Source: Amylostereum areolatum
Lineage: Eukaryota > Basidiomycota > Agaricomycetes > Russulales > Stereaceae
Length of the DNA: 64,000 nucleotides
NCBI GenBank assembly: GCA_012932865.1
Contig: SAXG01000038.1
Span: 310,001-374,000 of the forward strand
Reading direction: 5' to 3'
This document shows, one piece after another, positions 1 to 8,900 of the stretch (the first letter of the stretch is position 1; every line of letters starts with the position of its first letter). The translations under genes were made by a program, and so were the position numbers. Below the pieces are notes generated by a model. That model saw only the letters and a list, made by a program, of their open reading frames with translations. It had not been told where the DNA came from and searched no databases.

Positions 1-2
1 TA

Positions 3-1292
3 AAAGGTTATGTTCAAGGATGTCCCGTATGCCAGTCAACAAAAAATGTCACGCATCCGGCAAAACATCCATTACAACCCACGGAAATACCAGAACGACC
101 ATGGGAAACAATCACATCAGATTTTATTACAGACCTTCCGATCTCCAACGGATTCGATTCGATCAACGTAGTCGTCGACAGGTTCACCAAAACCGCAGTA
201 TTCACGCCGTGCCTAAAGACGATCAACGCAGAAGAAACAGCTGATCTTCTAATCGACAATGTTTACAGACGATTTGGACTATGGAAAAGAATGATATCGG
301 ACAGAGGCCCTCAATTCGCATCCAAAGTATTCCAATCCATCTGCGAAAGCCTCGGAGTTATCTCGTCGCTCAGTACAGCGTATCATCCCCAAACGGATGG
401 CGAAACAGAAAGAGTGAATCAAGAATTAGAACAATATCTTCGAGCATTCTGCAACGGAGATCAAACGAATTGGGCAAGACTTCTACCAAAAGCAGAATTT
501 GCACACAATATAAGACAACATTCAGCTACGAAAACTTCCCCATTTGAACTCCTACACGGGTATCAACCAGTTTTTAACCCGGCAATACCAACCGATCCGC
601 GAATACCGACAGCCGAAGAAAGAATAAAGAACTTTAAGGACGCATGGGACAACGCAGAAGCGAGTCTGGAAATAGCTGCCAAATTAATGAAAATGCAGCA
701 CGATCAAACGACCACACTGCGAGACCAACTCAAACAGGGTGACCAAGTATGGTTAGATGGGAAAAATCTTAACACGGTATACCCGAAAACTAAACTAGCA
801 CCAAAACGATTTGGCCCATTCAAAATCGAAAAAGTAATAGGACCAGTAACCTATCGCTTAGAACTACCGGCGAAATGGAAAATACATCCGGTATTCCACG
901 CGGCACTATTAATTCCGTTCAAAGAAACAGAACAATATGGAGAAGCTTACGAAAAACCGCCCCCGGAACTAGTAAACGACGAAGAACTCTATGAACTGGA
1001 AACGATAATAGCCTCGAAACTAGACAAACGATATTCCGAACCATTACATTATTTCGTAAAATGGAAAGGCTACCCAGATTCCGGTAACACATGGGAACCA
1101 GCATCTAATCTCGAAGGATCAAAAGATGCGATCGCAGAGTTCCACCGGAATAATCCCAAGGCACCGAAGTTACCACCACAGCCAATCAAAGATACCAACA
1201 CAGAAACCACTGATCGTGACGAAACTGAAGCAACGCAGCAAGAAAGAAGGCCACCGAGACGAAAGAAACGCAAGACGAAAGTAAGACAGTAG
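3..1292 (+). CDS. Ty3/gypsy Pol C-terminus: integrase and chromodomain (partial)
   Basis: This frame is open from the window edge to the stop at 1290-1292; the ATG at 291 is internal. The visible order is the end of the integrase zinc finger (CPVC), then the DDE core: Asp in SDFITDLP, Asp in SDRGPQF (codon 300) and Glu in TERVNQ (codon 408). The C-terminal DNA-binding part (KLAPKRFGPF, HPVFHAALL) and a chromodomain (YFVKWKGYPDS...TWEP) follow. Integrases of this family insert the cDNA into the nucleus's DNA, and the chromodomain steers insertion towards marked chromatin. All catalytic residues in view are intact. The tail after the chromodomain is basic and rich in Arg/Lys. Confidence 0.9.
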   Translation, partial: KGYVQGCPVCQSTKNVTHPAKHPLQPTEIPERPWETITSDFITDLPISNGFDSINVVVDRFTKTAVFTPCLKTINAEETADLLIDNVYRRFGLWKRMISDRGPQFASKVFQSICESLGVISSLSTAYHPQTDGETERVNQELEQYLRAFCNGDQTNWARLLPKAEFAHNIRQHSATKTSPFELLHGYQPVFNPAIPTDPRIPTAEERIKNFKDAWDNAEASLEIAAKLMKMQHDQTTTLRDQLKQGDQVWLDGKNLNTVYPKTKLAPKRFGPFKIEKVIGPVTYRLELPAKWKIHPVFHAALLIPFKETEQYGEAYEKPPPELVNDEELYELETIIASKLDKRYSEPLHYFVKWKGYPDSGNTWEPASNLEGSKDAIAEFHRNNPKAPKLPPQPIKDTNTETTDRDETEATQQERRPPRRKKRKTKVRQ

Positions 1293-1649
1293 TGAGACTC
1301 AACGGCATTCAGGCGAATGCACTGCCAACAAAGGGGGGATAAAAACCCTACAGGTTCAACAAGACAGATCACCAATGTCCACCACCCCAAACGCAACCAG
1401 CATCTCCTCTACCAATCAGACCGCCTCACCCAACAATGTCGAACGCATCCGCCTCGTCTGCAACAAAGCACACCACACCCAACAGGAACGCACTCTCTGT
1501 GGAGACTGCTTCATCGCTCGATCGGCAGCAATCTTCGCAATTAAGTCAGTACCTCCTCCGTCTAGGTCAGGACCAGACGGAAGAACAGGGGGTAAGCCGA
1601 TTGGAAGCACACAGAAGAACCCTAACTGAAGCACCCGAATTCCTCACAG

Positions 1650-3371
1650 GTGCTAACGCAATCCCCGTGGCCCGGAGCCACGGAAGCCCCAACACCCGAA
1701 TCCCTTATACTCGAGAATCAAATAGCCCACATGATAGTCGGAGTAGGAATCGAGCAGGCCAGACAGAGGATCGACGACCTCAGGAGGGAGTCGGCCGACG
1801 TCCAGGGCATCCTGAAGGACCACAACAAGATGCTCGACGAAGAACTCCACCAACTGGACCTGAGGTACCTGACGCTCTCGACCGAGATGGAGGAACGAGA
1901 GGTCAAACTTCTTCGACGATTCCGGAAGCTAGCGCAACAGCTGTACTCAACGTCGCAGAGCTCCGGAGATTCCTTACTGAAGTCGGACTACGAGTCAACT
2001 GGCTCAACTGGGAAAGACACACCTTCCGCGCAGCCTACGAAGGAGAAATCCTCCGAAGACGAATGGAAACTACCGGAGTTCCCCATATGTCGTCACGCGA
2101 AGGCCCCGACATTGACCTCATCTTCCATGGACATCACATCTCCCCGGGCTATACTGTTCGACCCGATCCCATCGCATCCGCCCTCACCAGACCCCCGTTC
2201 CTTCCTAACGCCCCTCCACGACCCGTCACCGCCCCCACGCCAACAGGATCCTTACCCATCCCCGGCATCACCCAGATCAACCCCGTCCAGCCTCCCGTCG
2301 CTAGAAACGGATTACCCGGAGAGCAGTTCGGACAGCCCCTGCCAAGAGAGCTATCCAGACAGCCCATGGCTCCCCCAGAGCCCAGACAACAGACCAGCGA
2401 TCCGCGACCAATACCTGGGACATCTCCTCGGCTGCCCACAATGCCTAGACCGCCAACTCCATTCCCGCTATCTGCTAGCGACGCTCCCATGCCGTGGCAC
2501 GGAAACCCCGCTCCCTATCCCTCATTCCTCCGCCCGCACCCTGACCACGCTCGAGATCCCGTCACCCAGGATCCCCGAATCACCGCACAGCGACGTAAAC
2601 ATGATTCTGCCGAGCCCGACGGAAGACCATTCAAGCGGATCAGAGAGTTCGGACTCCCCGATGCATCGGGTGAGGGAGAACTTCAAGGAACTCAAGAAGA
2701 TAGTCGATCGGATGATGGAAGATCGTGCTCGCCGGAGACAGGAACTCAACCTAACGGACGAGTCGGACAGTTCAGCGGACGAATCGGACAGCTCGACGGA
2801 CAAATCGGAGAAGGACGACAGGGAGAAGGAAGAAACGGCCGAGAATCCCTCGGACCAGTGGAACAACGAACCGACCACGTGGACGCAAGAGGAGTGGGAC
2901 GCAATTCCCTCGAAGCCGCGGAAACGCTGCTGGAAATGCGGCAAGCGAGGCCATCTCCGCCGAGATTGCCCCCGTCGCAAGAACGCTCCCCCTCACTTCC
3001 CCCAATCTCGGTCCTGCTATCCCCTCCGACCACAGACTCCTCTTCCTCACCCTCGCCCGGACCGTCCGGATATCAGTTACGGTCCAGGAACACTGATGTT
3101 CCACCCCCACCTCCGACGTACCGACGCTACCGCCCGCGCTCACAGACAGCTTCTGGGATTCCTCACGCGACGCAAGAGCCTGACGCACGAAGCCGCCCAA
3201 CACGCCACTGAGCAGTGGCTGTATTGGGAGGACGCAATGCTCCGCACTCAGCGAGAACCCCCCTCGCGCTTCAATCACTCCTGGCGCGTCGACGACCTCT
3301 TCTGGAAGGAAGAAGATTGGGACTTGCAGGAAGCGGAAGAGTCGAAGGATCACTGGCCGGAACCCTGGTAA
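1650..3371 (+). CDS. Retroelement extra ORF with coiled coil and CCHC zinc knuckle
   Basis: A 573-residue frame lies between the chromodomain ORF and the LTR of element 1. Residues about 20-100 are charged and heptad-like (likely coiled coil). Then comes a long Ser/Pro-rich stretch, an acidic repeat (DESDSSADESDSSTDK) and a canonical CCHC knuckle (CWKCGKRGHLRRDC) near residue 425. The rest is Trp/Glu-rich and ends in DHWPEPW. CCHC knuckles bind nucleic acid and are typical of Gag, but Gag normally precedes pol; here the frame follows pol. It may be a second nucleocapsid-like protein or a relocated gag. A frame at 1436-3211 overlaps it but has no recognisable domain. Confidence 0.65.
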   Translation: MLTQSPWPGATEAPTPESLILENQIAHMIVGVGIEQARQRIDDLRRESADVQGILKDHNKMLDEELHQLDLRYLTLSTEMEEREVKLLRRFRKLAQQLYSTSQSSGDSLLKSDYESTGSTGKDTPSAQPTKEKSSEDEWKLPEFPICRHAKAPTLTSSSMDITSPRAILFDPIPSHPPSPDPRSFLTPLHDPSPPPRQQDPYPSPASPRSTPSSLPSLETDYPESSSDSPCQESYPDSPWLPQSPDNRPAIRDQYLGHLLGCPQCLDRQLHSRYLLATLPCRGTETPLPIPHSSARTLTTLEIPSPRIPESPHSDVNMILPSPTEDHSSGSESSDSPMHRVRENFKELKKIVDRMMEDRARRRQELNLTDESDSSADESDSSTDKSEKDDREKEETAENPSDQWNNEPTTWTQEEWDAIPSKPRKRCWKCGKRGHLRRDCPRRKNAPPHFPQSRSCYPLRPQTPLPHPRPDRPDISYGPGTLMFHPHLRRTDATARAHRQLLGFLTRRKSLTHEAAQHATEQWLYWEDAMLRTQREPPSRFNHSWRVDDLFWKEEDWDLQEAEESKDHWPEPW

Positions 3372-3754
3372 GCGTACGGACGAACTCTCACCCATCATAC
3401 GCACTCGGACTATTTCTCCCGTCATCCCGCCTTTACGATTTCTCCTTACGATACTCCTCGGACTGATCACGGACTGCGCCCTCATTCGCACGCATATTTT
3501 CCTCGGACTTCTCTACTATACCGGTTTCTATCGCTATGAGGAAGGCGAAACGCTTGATACTCTCTCCGCGACGCGCCGGACGCGTCGCCTGCTTACGACT
3601 CAGTTTTGATTATGTACGAATCCTCGCTTACGATTGACGGCAATGATTACATCATTGCCCCTCTAAATCGCAAGCATAAAAGGAAAACCACAAGACGACA
3701 ACATGCTCAGACATCGTCTAACAAACCCACTCGCACCACCCAAACCAACCAAAC

Positions 3755-4138
3755 ATGTCGTCTACTCTCGCCTCCTCTTCGCGCAACCTCTCCACCACCG
3801 ACTGCACCCCTCCTACCACTCCTCCTCCTTCGCCCGTCCTCTCGCGCACTCCCACGCCCGACCCACAAGACGAGGAACTCCTTCGTCATCTCAAACGAGT
3901 CACAGAACTCCTAAACCGTCCGGACGTCGCTCGCGCCATGAAGAGGCCGAGAAGCCCAGACGAAGAAGCCATGCAGGAGTCGAAGGGAAGATGCGGCATC
4001 AAGGGACTCTTCCGAAAACGCGGGCCTCGGTTCAAGAGCCCGGATCACGCGACGACGGCGAGGATAGGACATCGGCTAGGGGCTACTACGATAGATGAGG
4101 AGGACCTGAAAGTAGTAGAGGCGTTGTTAAAGCGATAG
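3755..4138 (+). CDS. Small retroelement ORF of unknown function
   Basis: 127 residues, downstream of the zinc-knuckle ORF and inside element 1. The first 35 residues are Ser/Thr/Pro-rich; the rest is charged (EELLRHLKRVTELLNRP, then KRPRSPDEEA and a basic GLFRKRGPRF). The C-terminal DLKVVEALLKR looks helical. I recognise no family. Its place between pol and the 3' LTR and its intact frame argue that it belongs to the element. It could be expressed from a spliced or downstream transcript, but no splice signal is obvious. Confidence 0.4.
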   Translation: MSSTLASSSRNLSTTDCTPPTTPPPSPVLSRTPTPDPQDEELLRHLKRVTELLNRPDVARAMKRPRSPDEEAMQESKGRCGIKGLFRKRGPRFKSPDHATTARIGHRLGATTIDEEDLKVVEALLKR

Positions 4139-4215
4139 AATAGAATTCTATCGCTGAGGTCCGAACAAAAGATATAAAAGAGCGAACATCAGAAAGCGAT
4201 AGACCCAGAAGCACA

Positions 4216-4656
4216 ATGCAATCAACACAATCACCAGATCTCGCGATTTTCGATACGCCCACCCCACGCTGGCTCATCCCCATCATCAGCATCATCGTAG
4301 GACTCACGATCCTCACCTTCGTCGCATCGACTATATTCCTTCTCCAATGGCGAAGAACGAACGATCGACAACACGTTCAAGACATCCCTCTAGAACCTCT
4401 TCGATTCAGGAATCTACAGGACGTAGATTCTAGAGAGGGGGATAGTGTTACAACTTGTCCAAGGTACTCCAGTTTCCATTTCCTTACTAGGAAGGACGTT
4501 GCTAAACGACGGGTTACGACGGTGCCCCAGTTCGTAACCGTCTCAACCACACAACGACGACAGTGCCACAGATCGTCACCGTCTCAACAGCAGTGCCACA
4601 GATCGTCACCGTCTCAACGGCATAGCCCCGACGGTGCCACAGTCTCGTTCCCGTAG
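4216..4656 (+). CDS. Small membrane-segment ORF in the env position, running into the LTR
   Basis: 146 residues starting at ATG 4216, just upstream of the purine tract. Residues about 19-46 form one strong hydrophobic segment (IPIISIIVGLTILTFVAST) flanked by Trp on both sides and followed by Arg-rich sequence (QWRRTNDR), the pattern of a single-pass membrane protein. From about residue 77 the frame is LTR sequence, so the last half encodes the U3 repeats and may not be functional. The position just before the 3' LTR is where env-like genes sit in some Ty3/gypsy lineages, but there is no signal peptide, glycoprotein or fusion feature, so calling it env would be unsupported. Confidence 0.4.
   Translation: MQSTQSPDLAIFDTPTPRWLIPIISIIVGLTILTFVASTIFLLQWRRTNDRQHVQDIPLEPLRFRNLQDVDSREGDSVTTCPRYSSFHFLTRKDVAKRRVTTVPQFVTVSTTQRRQCHRSSPSQQQCHRSSPSQRHSPDGATVSFP
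4519..4617 (+). repeat. Tandem repeats in U3 of the LTR
   Basis: A 27-bp sequence (CAGTGCCACAGATCG...GTCTCAA) occurs at 4561-4587 and, identical, at 4591-4617, a 30-bp period. A diverged third copy lies at about 4519-4546. Each carries the near-palindrome GACGGTG/CACCGTC. U3 repeats of this kind commonly act as enhancer or transcription-factor sites; that role is inference. Confidence 0.7.
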
Positions 4657-4708
4657 ATACTCGATACGACCGTTGCTCGATGTACATATATTTACTCGAC
4701 CTCCTTTC

Positions 4709-4717
4709 TTATAAAAG
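4709..4717 (+). promoter_or_regulatory. LTR TATA box
   Basis: TTATAAAAG lies about 270 bp before the end of the LTR and downstream of the U3 repeats, where an RNA polymerase II core promoter is expected in an LTR. Confidence 0.6.
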
Positions 4718-4985
4718 GAGGCCCATCGAACGAGCCATTCCCCAGCTCGTTCTCTTTGTAAATACAGGACTGTTCTAATAAGAACCTCCTCCTCTAAACG
4801 CTAAAGAGAATCCCAAGCAAACTAAGTTGATAAGCTCGCCTAAGTCTTCCGTGAAGACTTACTGCTTCGCTTATCGACCTTCACCTTCGTATAACCGAGA
4901 CGTCTGGATCACCTGATCCCACCTCTCACGCGTAAGAGTACTGTAGCCTGAGCCGCTTGTCACGTGATAAGGACCGTCCTTAACA

Positions 4986-4990
4986 GTATA
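4986..4990 (+). other. Target-site duplication (right copy) of element 1
   Basis: GTATA directly foll the LTR terminus TAACA and restores the integrase reading Val-Tyr of element 2. Ty3/gypsy integrases make 5-bp target repeats. The left copy is outside the window, so this is inferred from the reading frame. Confidence 0.6.
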
Positions 4991-6059
4991 CTGACACTAT
5001 GGCTTAGCGGACAAGATCATCTCGGATCGTGGACCCCAATTTGCTGGGCAGGTGATGCGTACACTCAATGAGAAGCTCGGGATCAAGTCTGCCCTTAGCA
5101 CAGCGTATCACCCACAGACAGACGGCCAGACCAAACGCGAGAACCAGAACCTTGAGCAGTTCCTGCGAGTATTCTGCAACTACCGTCAAGATGACTGGGT
5201 GAAGTGGTTGCCCTTCTTTGAGTTTTCTCACAACTCCCGCACCCATGCAGCTACTGGAAAGGCCCCCTTTGAAGTCCTCTACGGCTTCCTCCCCAAGATG
5301 TACCCATCCGTAAACCCGTCCTCAAAGGTCCCTGCAGTTGAAGAACGCCTCCGTCAACTTGAAGAAGTCCGACAAGAGATCAAAGCCAGCCTTGCCCTCG
5401 CATCTGACTTAATGAAGCACTACAATGGTGACACGATCAGCAAATCGACACTGTTCGCCGTTGGAGACAAGGTCTGGCTCGAAGGCAAAAACCTGAAGAT
5501 GACGAGGCCGAAAGCTAAGCTTGCTGCCAAACGATTTGGACCCTTCGAGATCGTTGACGTCATTAGCCCAGTGAACTACCGCCTGAAGCTGCCGAAGACG
5601 TGGAGAATCCACCCAGTCTTCCATGCTTCGCTGCTCACCGCGTACAAGGAGACAACGGCACATGGTCCAAACTATGAACAACCGCCGCCTGACCTCGTTG
5701 ATGACGAAGAAGAATATGACGTTGAAGACATCATCGACTCGAAGCCGACCCGCAACAAGAAAGGCATACAATACCTCGTCAAGTGGGCAGGCTATCCTGA
5801 CTCCGAGAATACCTGGCTCCCTCGCTCCTCGCTCTCAAAGGTCACCGACATGATCGACGCCTTCCACAAACGCCATCCAAACGTGCCCCGCCCTGTGCGT
5901 TCCCTCGGCATCTCCTTTGACGATTTTCTCGCATCCACCCTTGCAGATGACATCGCGCTCCAGGCGAAAGCGCATCTTAAAGGGGGGGTAATGTCACGGA
6001 TCACTCCATTTCTCTCTTCATTTGCAGACCTCGTACACGTGACGCGTCACGGCACATGA
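4986..6059 (+). pseudogene. Interrupted Ty3/gypsy integrase-chromodomain (element 2)
   Basis: Right after the LTR of element 1 the sequence reads as integrase in the frame of the ORF starting at 5052 (V-Y-stop-H-Y-G-L...SDRGPQF). It continues through PFEVLYG, RFGPFEIV and a chromodomain (YLVKWAGYPDS) to a stop at 6057-6059. Two lesions are visible. Codon 4992 is TGA where the sister element has Arg (CGA-to-TGA), and codon 5133-5135 is AAA (Lys) where the catalytic Glu of TERVNQ is expected. Both are C-to-T/G-to-A type changes. Insertion of element 1 cut off the upstream half, which must lie left of the window. The frame runs into its own LTR. Confidence 0.85.
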
Positions 6060-6411
6060 CTTTCCCTTGCATCACATGCTTCAACGACGTCATTGCCTGG
6101 ACTTCCGAGCGGGGTTCCGCATCCTTATCTATGACATCATTGCTCCGGACCTTCATCCTCCGCCCCATGACTCCTTTCTTATTGTTCCCCCCGCTCGCAC
6201 CACTATTGCATCGCATCGCACCATCGTTCCCACTTGTATATAAGGACAGTGTTTCTCTTCCCTTTTCCCTAGACTGTCCATCTCGTCATACGGTACTGTA
6301 GCGCACGTTGCACTACCCTAGGCCTGACACTCTCGAATCCATCTGCTCTCTCTTGCTCCTCCCATCGTCGCGACTTAGGCAGTTCCATCGGTCTCATAAA
6401 CTGCGTTTCTG
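5992..6411 (+). repeat. 3' LTR of element 2
   Basis: The LTR starts TGTCA right after a G-rich primer tract (AAAGGGGGGGTAA) and is taken to end at TGACA (6407-6411), giving inverted termini. A TATATAAGG box lies at about 6237. The TATA-to-end distance (about 175 bp) is similar to that in the solo LTR at 7507-7963. hAT coding sequence on the opposite strand starts at about 6412, which supports this end. An alternative end is the TGACA at about 6323. Confidence 0.6.
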
Positions 6412-6854
6412 ACAGCATGCTCATCCAAAACTCTCCCTGACATCTCTGTGCGACCCAGGAGTCCTGCACCGGCAACCCATTTTGCAAAGAAATAACGCCA
6501 AAATGGGTGCTCCGTCGCCCACCAGGCAACATTCGCTGACAGCAGGAGCAAGCAGAAGTCGCGGTTGAACTCCTCATGATGCTTCCTGCTCCACTGTCCA
6601 CCGGAGTTGTATGCCTCAACATAGAATGGGACTCCCTCGGAGGTGACCCCATAATCACATCCGTTCACAGTCTTCTCTGCGGTCCTCAATGCTGAAACCG
6701 GGTCGAACAGCGCTGCAGGCTGAGGAAAGGCTTTCTTGTATTCTTTGGCAAACTTCTCCTCTAGTTGAAGCTTGGCCCTACTCCGGGCTTGAGCTAATAC
6801 ATTGGGACAAAGTGCAAGGTGCCGATACAGAAAATGGGGTTGGCCATAGATACA
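6412..6854 (-). pseudogene. hAT-family transposase fragment
   Basis: Minus-strand frame, open from about 6854 to the end of LTR 2. It starts with the end of a BED-type finger (HLALCPNV) and continues through LEEKFAKEYKKAF to a stretch typical of hAT transposases in basidiomycetes: DFCLLLLSANVAWW, HPFWRYFFAKWV and MSGRVLDEH. There is no upstream start and the C-terminal catalytic half is missing, cut by the LTR of element 2 or by its target site. hAT transposases move DNA transposons by cut-and-paste. The family call rests on motif recognition only. Confidence 0.6.
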
Positions 6855-6859
6855 TCAGG

Positions 6860-7110
6860 AAAACTGCAAGTACTTGAGAAGTGCTTGGAACTTGGGCCAG
6901 CAGCTTGGACTTGGAGATCAGCCTTAGGCACCCTTACACTGGGAACAAAAAGACTGGCTAGCTTGGTGAGATAAGTGGGGCTTGGAAGTGTCCTTGGATA
7001 TATAGTATTTTACTTTCATACTTGTAACTTTAGTAAGTAGCTTGGTTGAAGATGCAAATAGTTACAGTTCTGAGGCAGACTCATGACTTGGTAAATTTCG
7101 AGAACGAAAC
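6860..7110. repeat. CTTG-rich subterminal-like region beside the hAT fragment
   Basis: About 11 CTTG/CTTGG words occur within 250 bp directly upstream (in transposase sense) of the hAT fragment. hAT elements often carry clusters of short subterminal repeats bound by the transposase; a similar cluster accompanies the second hAT fragment near 11.2-11.4 kb. No terminal inverted repeat was found. Confidence 0.4.
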
Positions 7111-7259
7111 AGTCACGTGACTCGCCGGTTATGCTGACGCTCAATGCCGTGTCTACTCTTCGTCTTCAACCACGACATCTGTCGTCGTTGGGGCCTCGTC
7201 ACCGTCATCATTCATCGACCTCGGCATCACCATCACCCGCCACCCTTCCACATGCGTCG

Positions 7260-7506
7260 CCCCCAGCGCCGACGGCTTCGTCATCCCCAATGCCAACGCC
7301 CTTGTCACCGCCACACGCTCGTCACCCGCCAACGCGCACGCCCTCATCATCCGCCAACGCGTACGCCCTCATCATTCGCCAACGCGCACACCCTCATCAC
7401 CCCCCAGTGCCAATGCTCTCGACGCCAACGCCCTCGTCACCTGCCGACGTGCACGCCCTCGTCACCCACCGATGTGCATGCCCTCGTCACCCGCCGACGC
7501 CACGCA
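7260..7506. repeat. 25-bp minisatellite array, left part
   Basis: Units of about 25 bp of the form CGCCAACGCGCACGCCCTCA-TCATC follow one another with C/T and A/G variants; one unit is 40 bp. Reading frames through it give Arg/His/Pro repeats with no family. The array resumes at 7964 after a solo LTR. Confidence 0.8.
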
Positions 7507-7963
7507 TGTCATGAACGGTCTATAATTTTCTTTTTACTTTACATCGGTTACACGCTTTAGGACTTATCGACTTATCACCGGTCCGGCTCCACCTTGGCCC
7601 GGACCCGGCTCATCTATATCCCGCCCGGACCCACGTGACTCATCTCGGTCCAGGTCTGACTCCTTTCTCTTGACTCATGCTGTACGATACTGACTCATGC
7701 TGTGCTCTTTTACATACGACTGCTTACTTATACTTGGTCTGCTTACTGATCGCCGTGTATTGGTTGCTTACCTAAGTCTCTCTCCTCTTGTGTATATAAG
7801 GCTCGCTCTCGCTGTACATATTCCTTATCTCGAGCTAGTCAATTCTACCGACTTTGCTTGCTCTCCCTTGTCTGTCGCCGTGTCTGATCGGCTCCCCTCT
7901 GTCGTCCTCTTCCTCTGTCAGCTTTGTCGTAACTTGGTGCTGTCGCACTAGTCGTTGCTGACA
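7507..7963 (+). repeat. Solo LTR inside the minisatellite
   Basis: A 457-bp sequence begins TGTCA and ends TGACA and is flanked on both sides by ACGCA (7502-7506 and 7964-7968), a 5-bp target repeat. It carries a TATATAAGG box at about 7794. The flanks are the same minisatellite, so the LTR inserted into it and the element then recombined out, leaving one LTR. It differs in sequence from the LTRs at 4446 and 5992. Confidence 0.85.
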
Positions 7964-8252
7964 ACGCACTTGTCACCCACTGACGCCACGCCCTCGTCAC
8001 ACGCCGACGCGCACGCCCTCGTCACCCGCCGACGCCATGCACTTGTCATCCGCCAACGTGTACGCCCTCATCATTCGCCAACGTGCACACCCTCATCACC
8101 CCCCAGCGCCAATGCCCTCGACGCCAACACCCTCGTCACCTGCCGATGTGCATGCCCTCGTCGCCCGCCAACGTGCACGCCCTCATCACCTGCCAACGCC
8201 ACGCACTCGTCATCCGCCAACACGCACGCCCTCGTCATCCGCCAACATCAGG
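7964..8252. repeat. 25-bp minisatellite array, right part
   Basis: Same unit as at 7260-7506. A run of about 130 bp here (from about 8050, including the odd CCCCCCAGCGCCAATGCC unit) repeats the order of units seen at about 7340-7470, so there is a higher-order duplication. A short outlier of the same family lies at 10845-10900. Confidence 0.8.
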
Positions 8253-8900
8253 GAAACCCCCCCATAGTTATTTTTGGTAATGGTTTCCCGGTTTGGCCAC
8301 GACGCGGCAGAGAAAGCATGGCCAAACAGAAGTCGAGTGTGCACGAGGTGCTGCCGCCCTACCACCTTCCACCGAGATTTTTAGAGCTGAATACTTTATA
8401 GGTAGCGATTTATACTATATTACTTTACATCTGTGAGCTTGAAACAACGAAAACGACTGAGTGTGCACGACTGCTACACGCACGAGTTCACGTCCGAAAA
8501 TTTCCTAATTAGGATGTCGACGCGAGACGCGCTGGCTGTGGGCACCTCCGAGACTGTTTTTGTTGTAGCTCTCAAACTATTGCTCATGTACAGAAGACAG
8601 TTATATGCGAATAATCAGTATAGAAATGCGATTCTGAGAGTATCAAGATCATATTTTTTTTGCCAGTTTTTGCAGGGGTGGTCTGCAGAGCTCAACCCCC
8701 CCCTGTTCATGCTTTTTTGACCATTCAGTGATATTCCAAAGACAGAGGAGCACAGAACACGATGCATTCAACTTTATGGTACATATACAATGCATAGAAT
8801 AGGTGATCTACATAGAACCAGAGGATCCCAGAAAGAAAACACCCCTCCTGCTCAAAAAAGCGCCAGCCTCCTCCTGAGACTGCCTGACCGCCTATCATTC
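8253..8900. other. No gene recognised
   Basis: This moderately AT-rich stretch has only short frames (longest 95 residues at 8433-8720, no family). I see no splice-site series, LTR ends or repeats that I can support. Confidence 0.5.

Larger units (their letters stand above)
1..4985 (+). mobile_element. Ty3/gypsy chromodomain LTR retrotransposon, 3' part (element 1)
   Basis: The window opens inside the pol gene of a chromodomain Ty3/gypsy element and runs through to its 3' LTR. In order: integrase core and chromodomain, a zinc-knuckle ORF, a small charged ORF, a small membrane ORF, a purine-rich tract ending at 4445, and an LTR at 4446-4985. The 3' boundary is fixed because the next base resumes the integrase reading of another element. 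The four frames are open, which suggests a fairly young insertion. The 5' LTR, gag and most of pol lie left of the window. Confidence 0.85.
4446..4985 (+). repeat. 3' LTR of element 1
   Basis: The 540-bp LTR starts TGTTA and ends TAACA, a perfect 5-bp inverted terminus. It follows a purine-rich tract (AGAGAGGGGGATAG, 4432-4445), the plus-strand primer site. It contains U3 tandem repeats at 4561-4617 and a TATA box at about 4710-4716. The base after 4985 belongs to another element and starts a 5-bp target repeat. The matching 5' LTR is outside the window. Confidence 0.85.

Noticed and set aside
1436..3211. 591-residue plus-strand ORF overlapping the zinc-knuckle ORF
   Set aside because: It is Pro/Arg/Ser-rich without any domain, while the other frame has a coiled coil and a CCHC knuckle; judged a shadow frame.
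4216..4656. Calling the membrane ORF an envelope protein
   Set aside because: One hydrophobic segment and position are not enough; no signal peptide, cysteine pattern or cleavage site.
7260..8252. CRISPR-like spaced repeats
   Set aside because: Units are directly tandem without unique spacers, variable, and in a eukaryotic transposon nest; a minisatellite.
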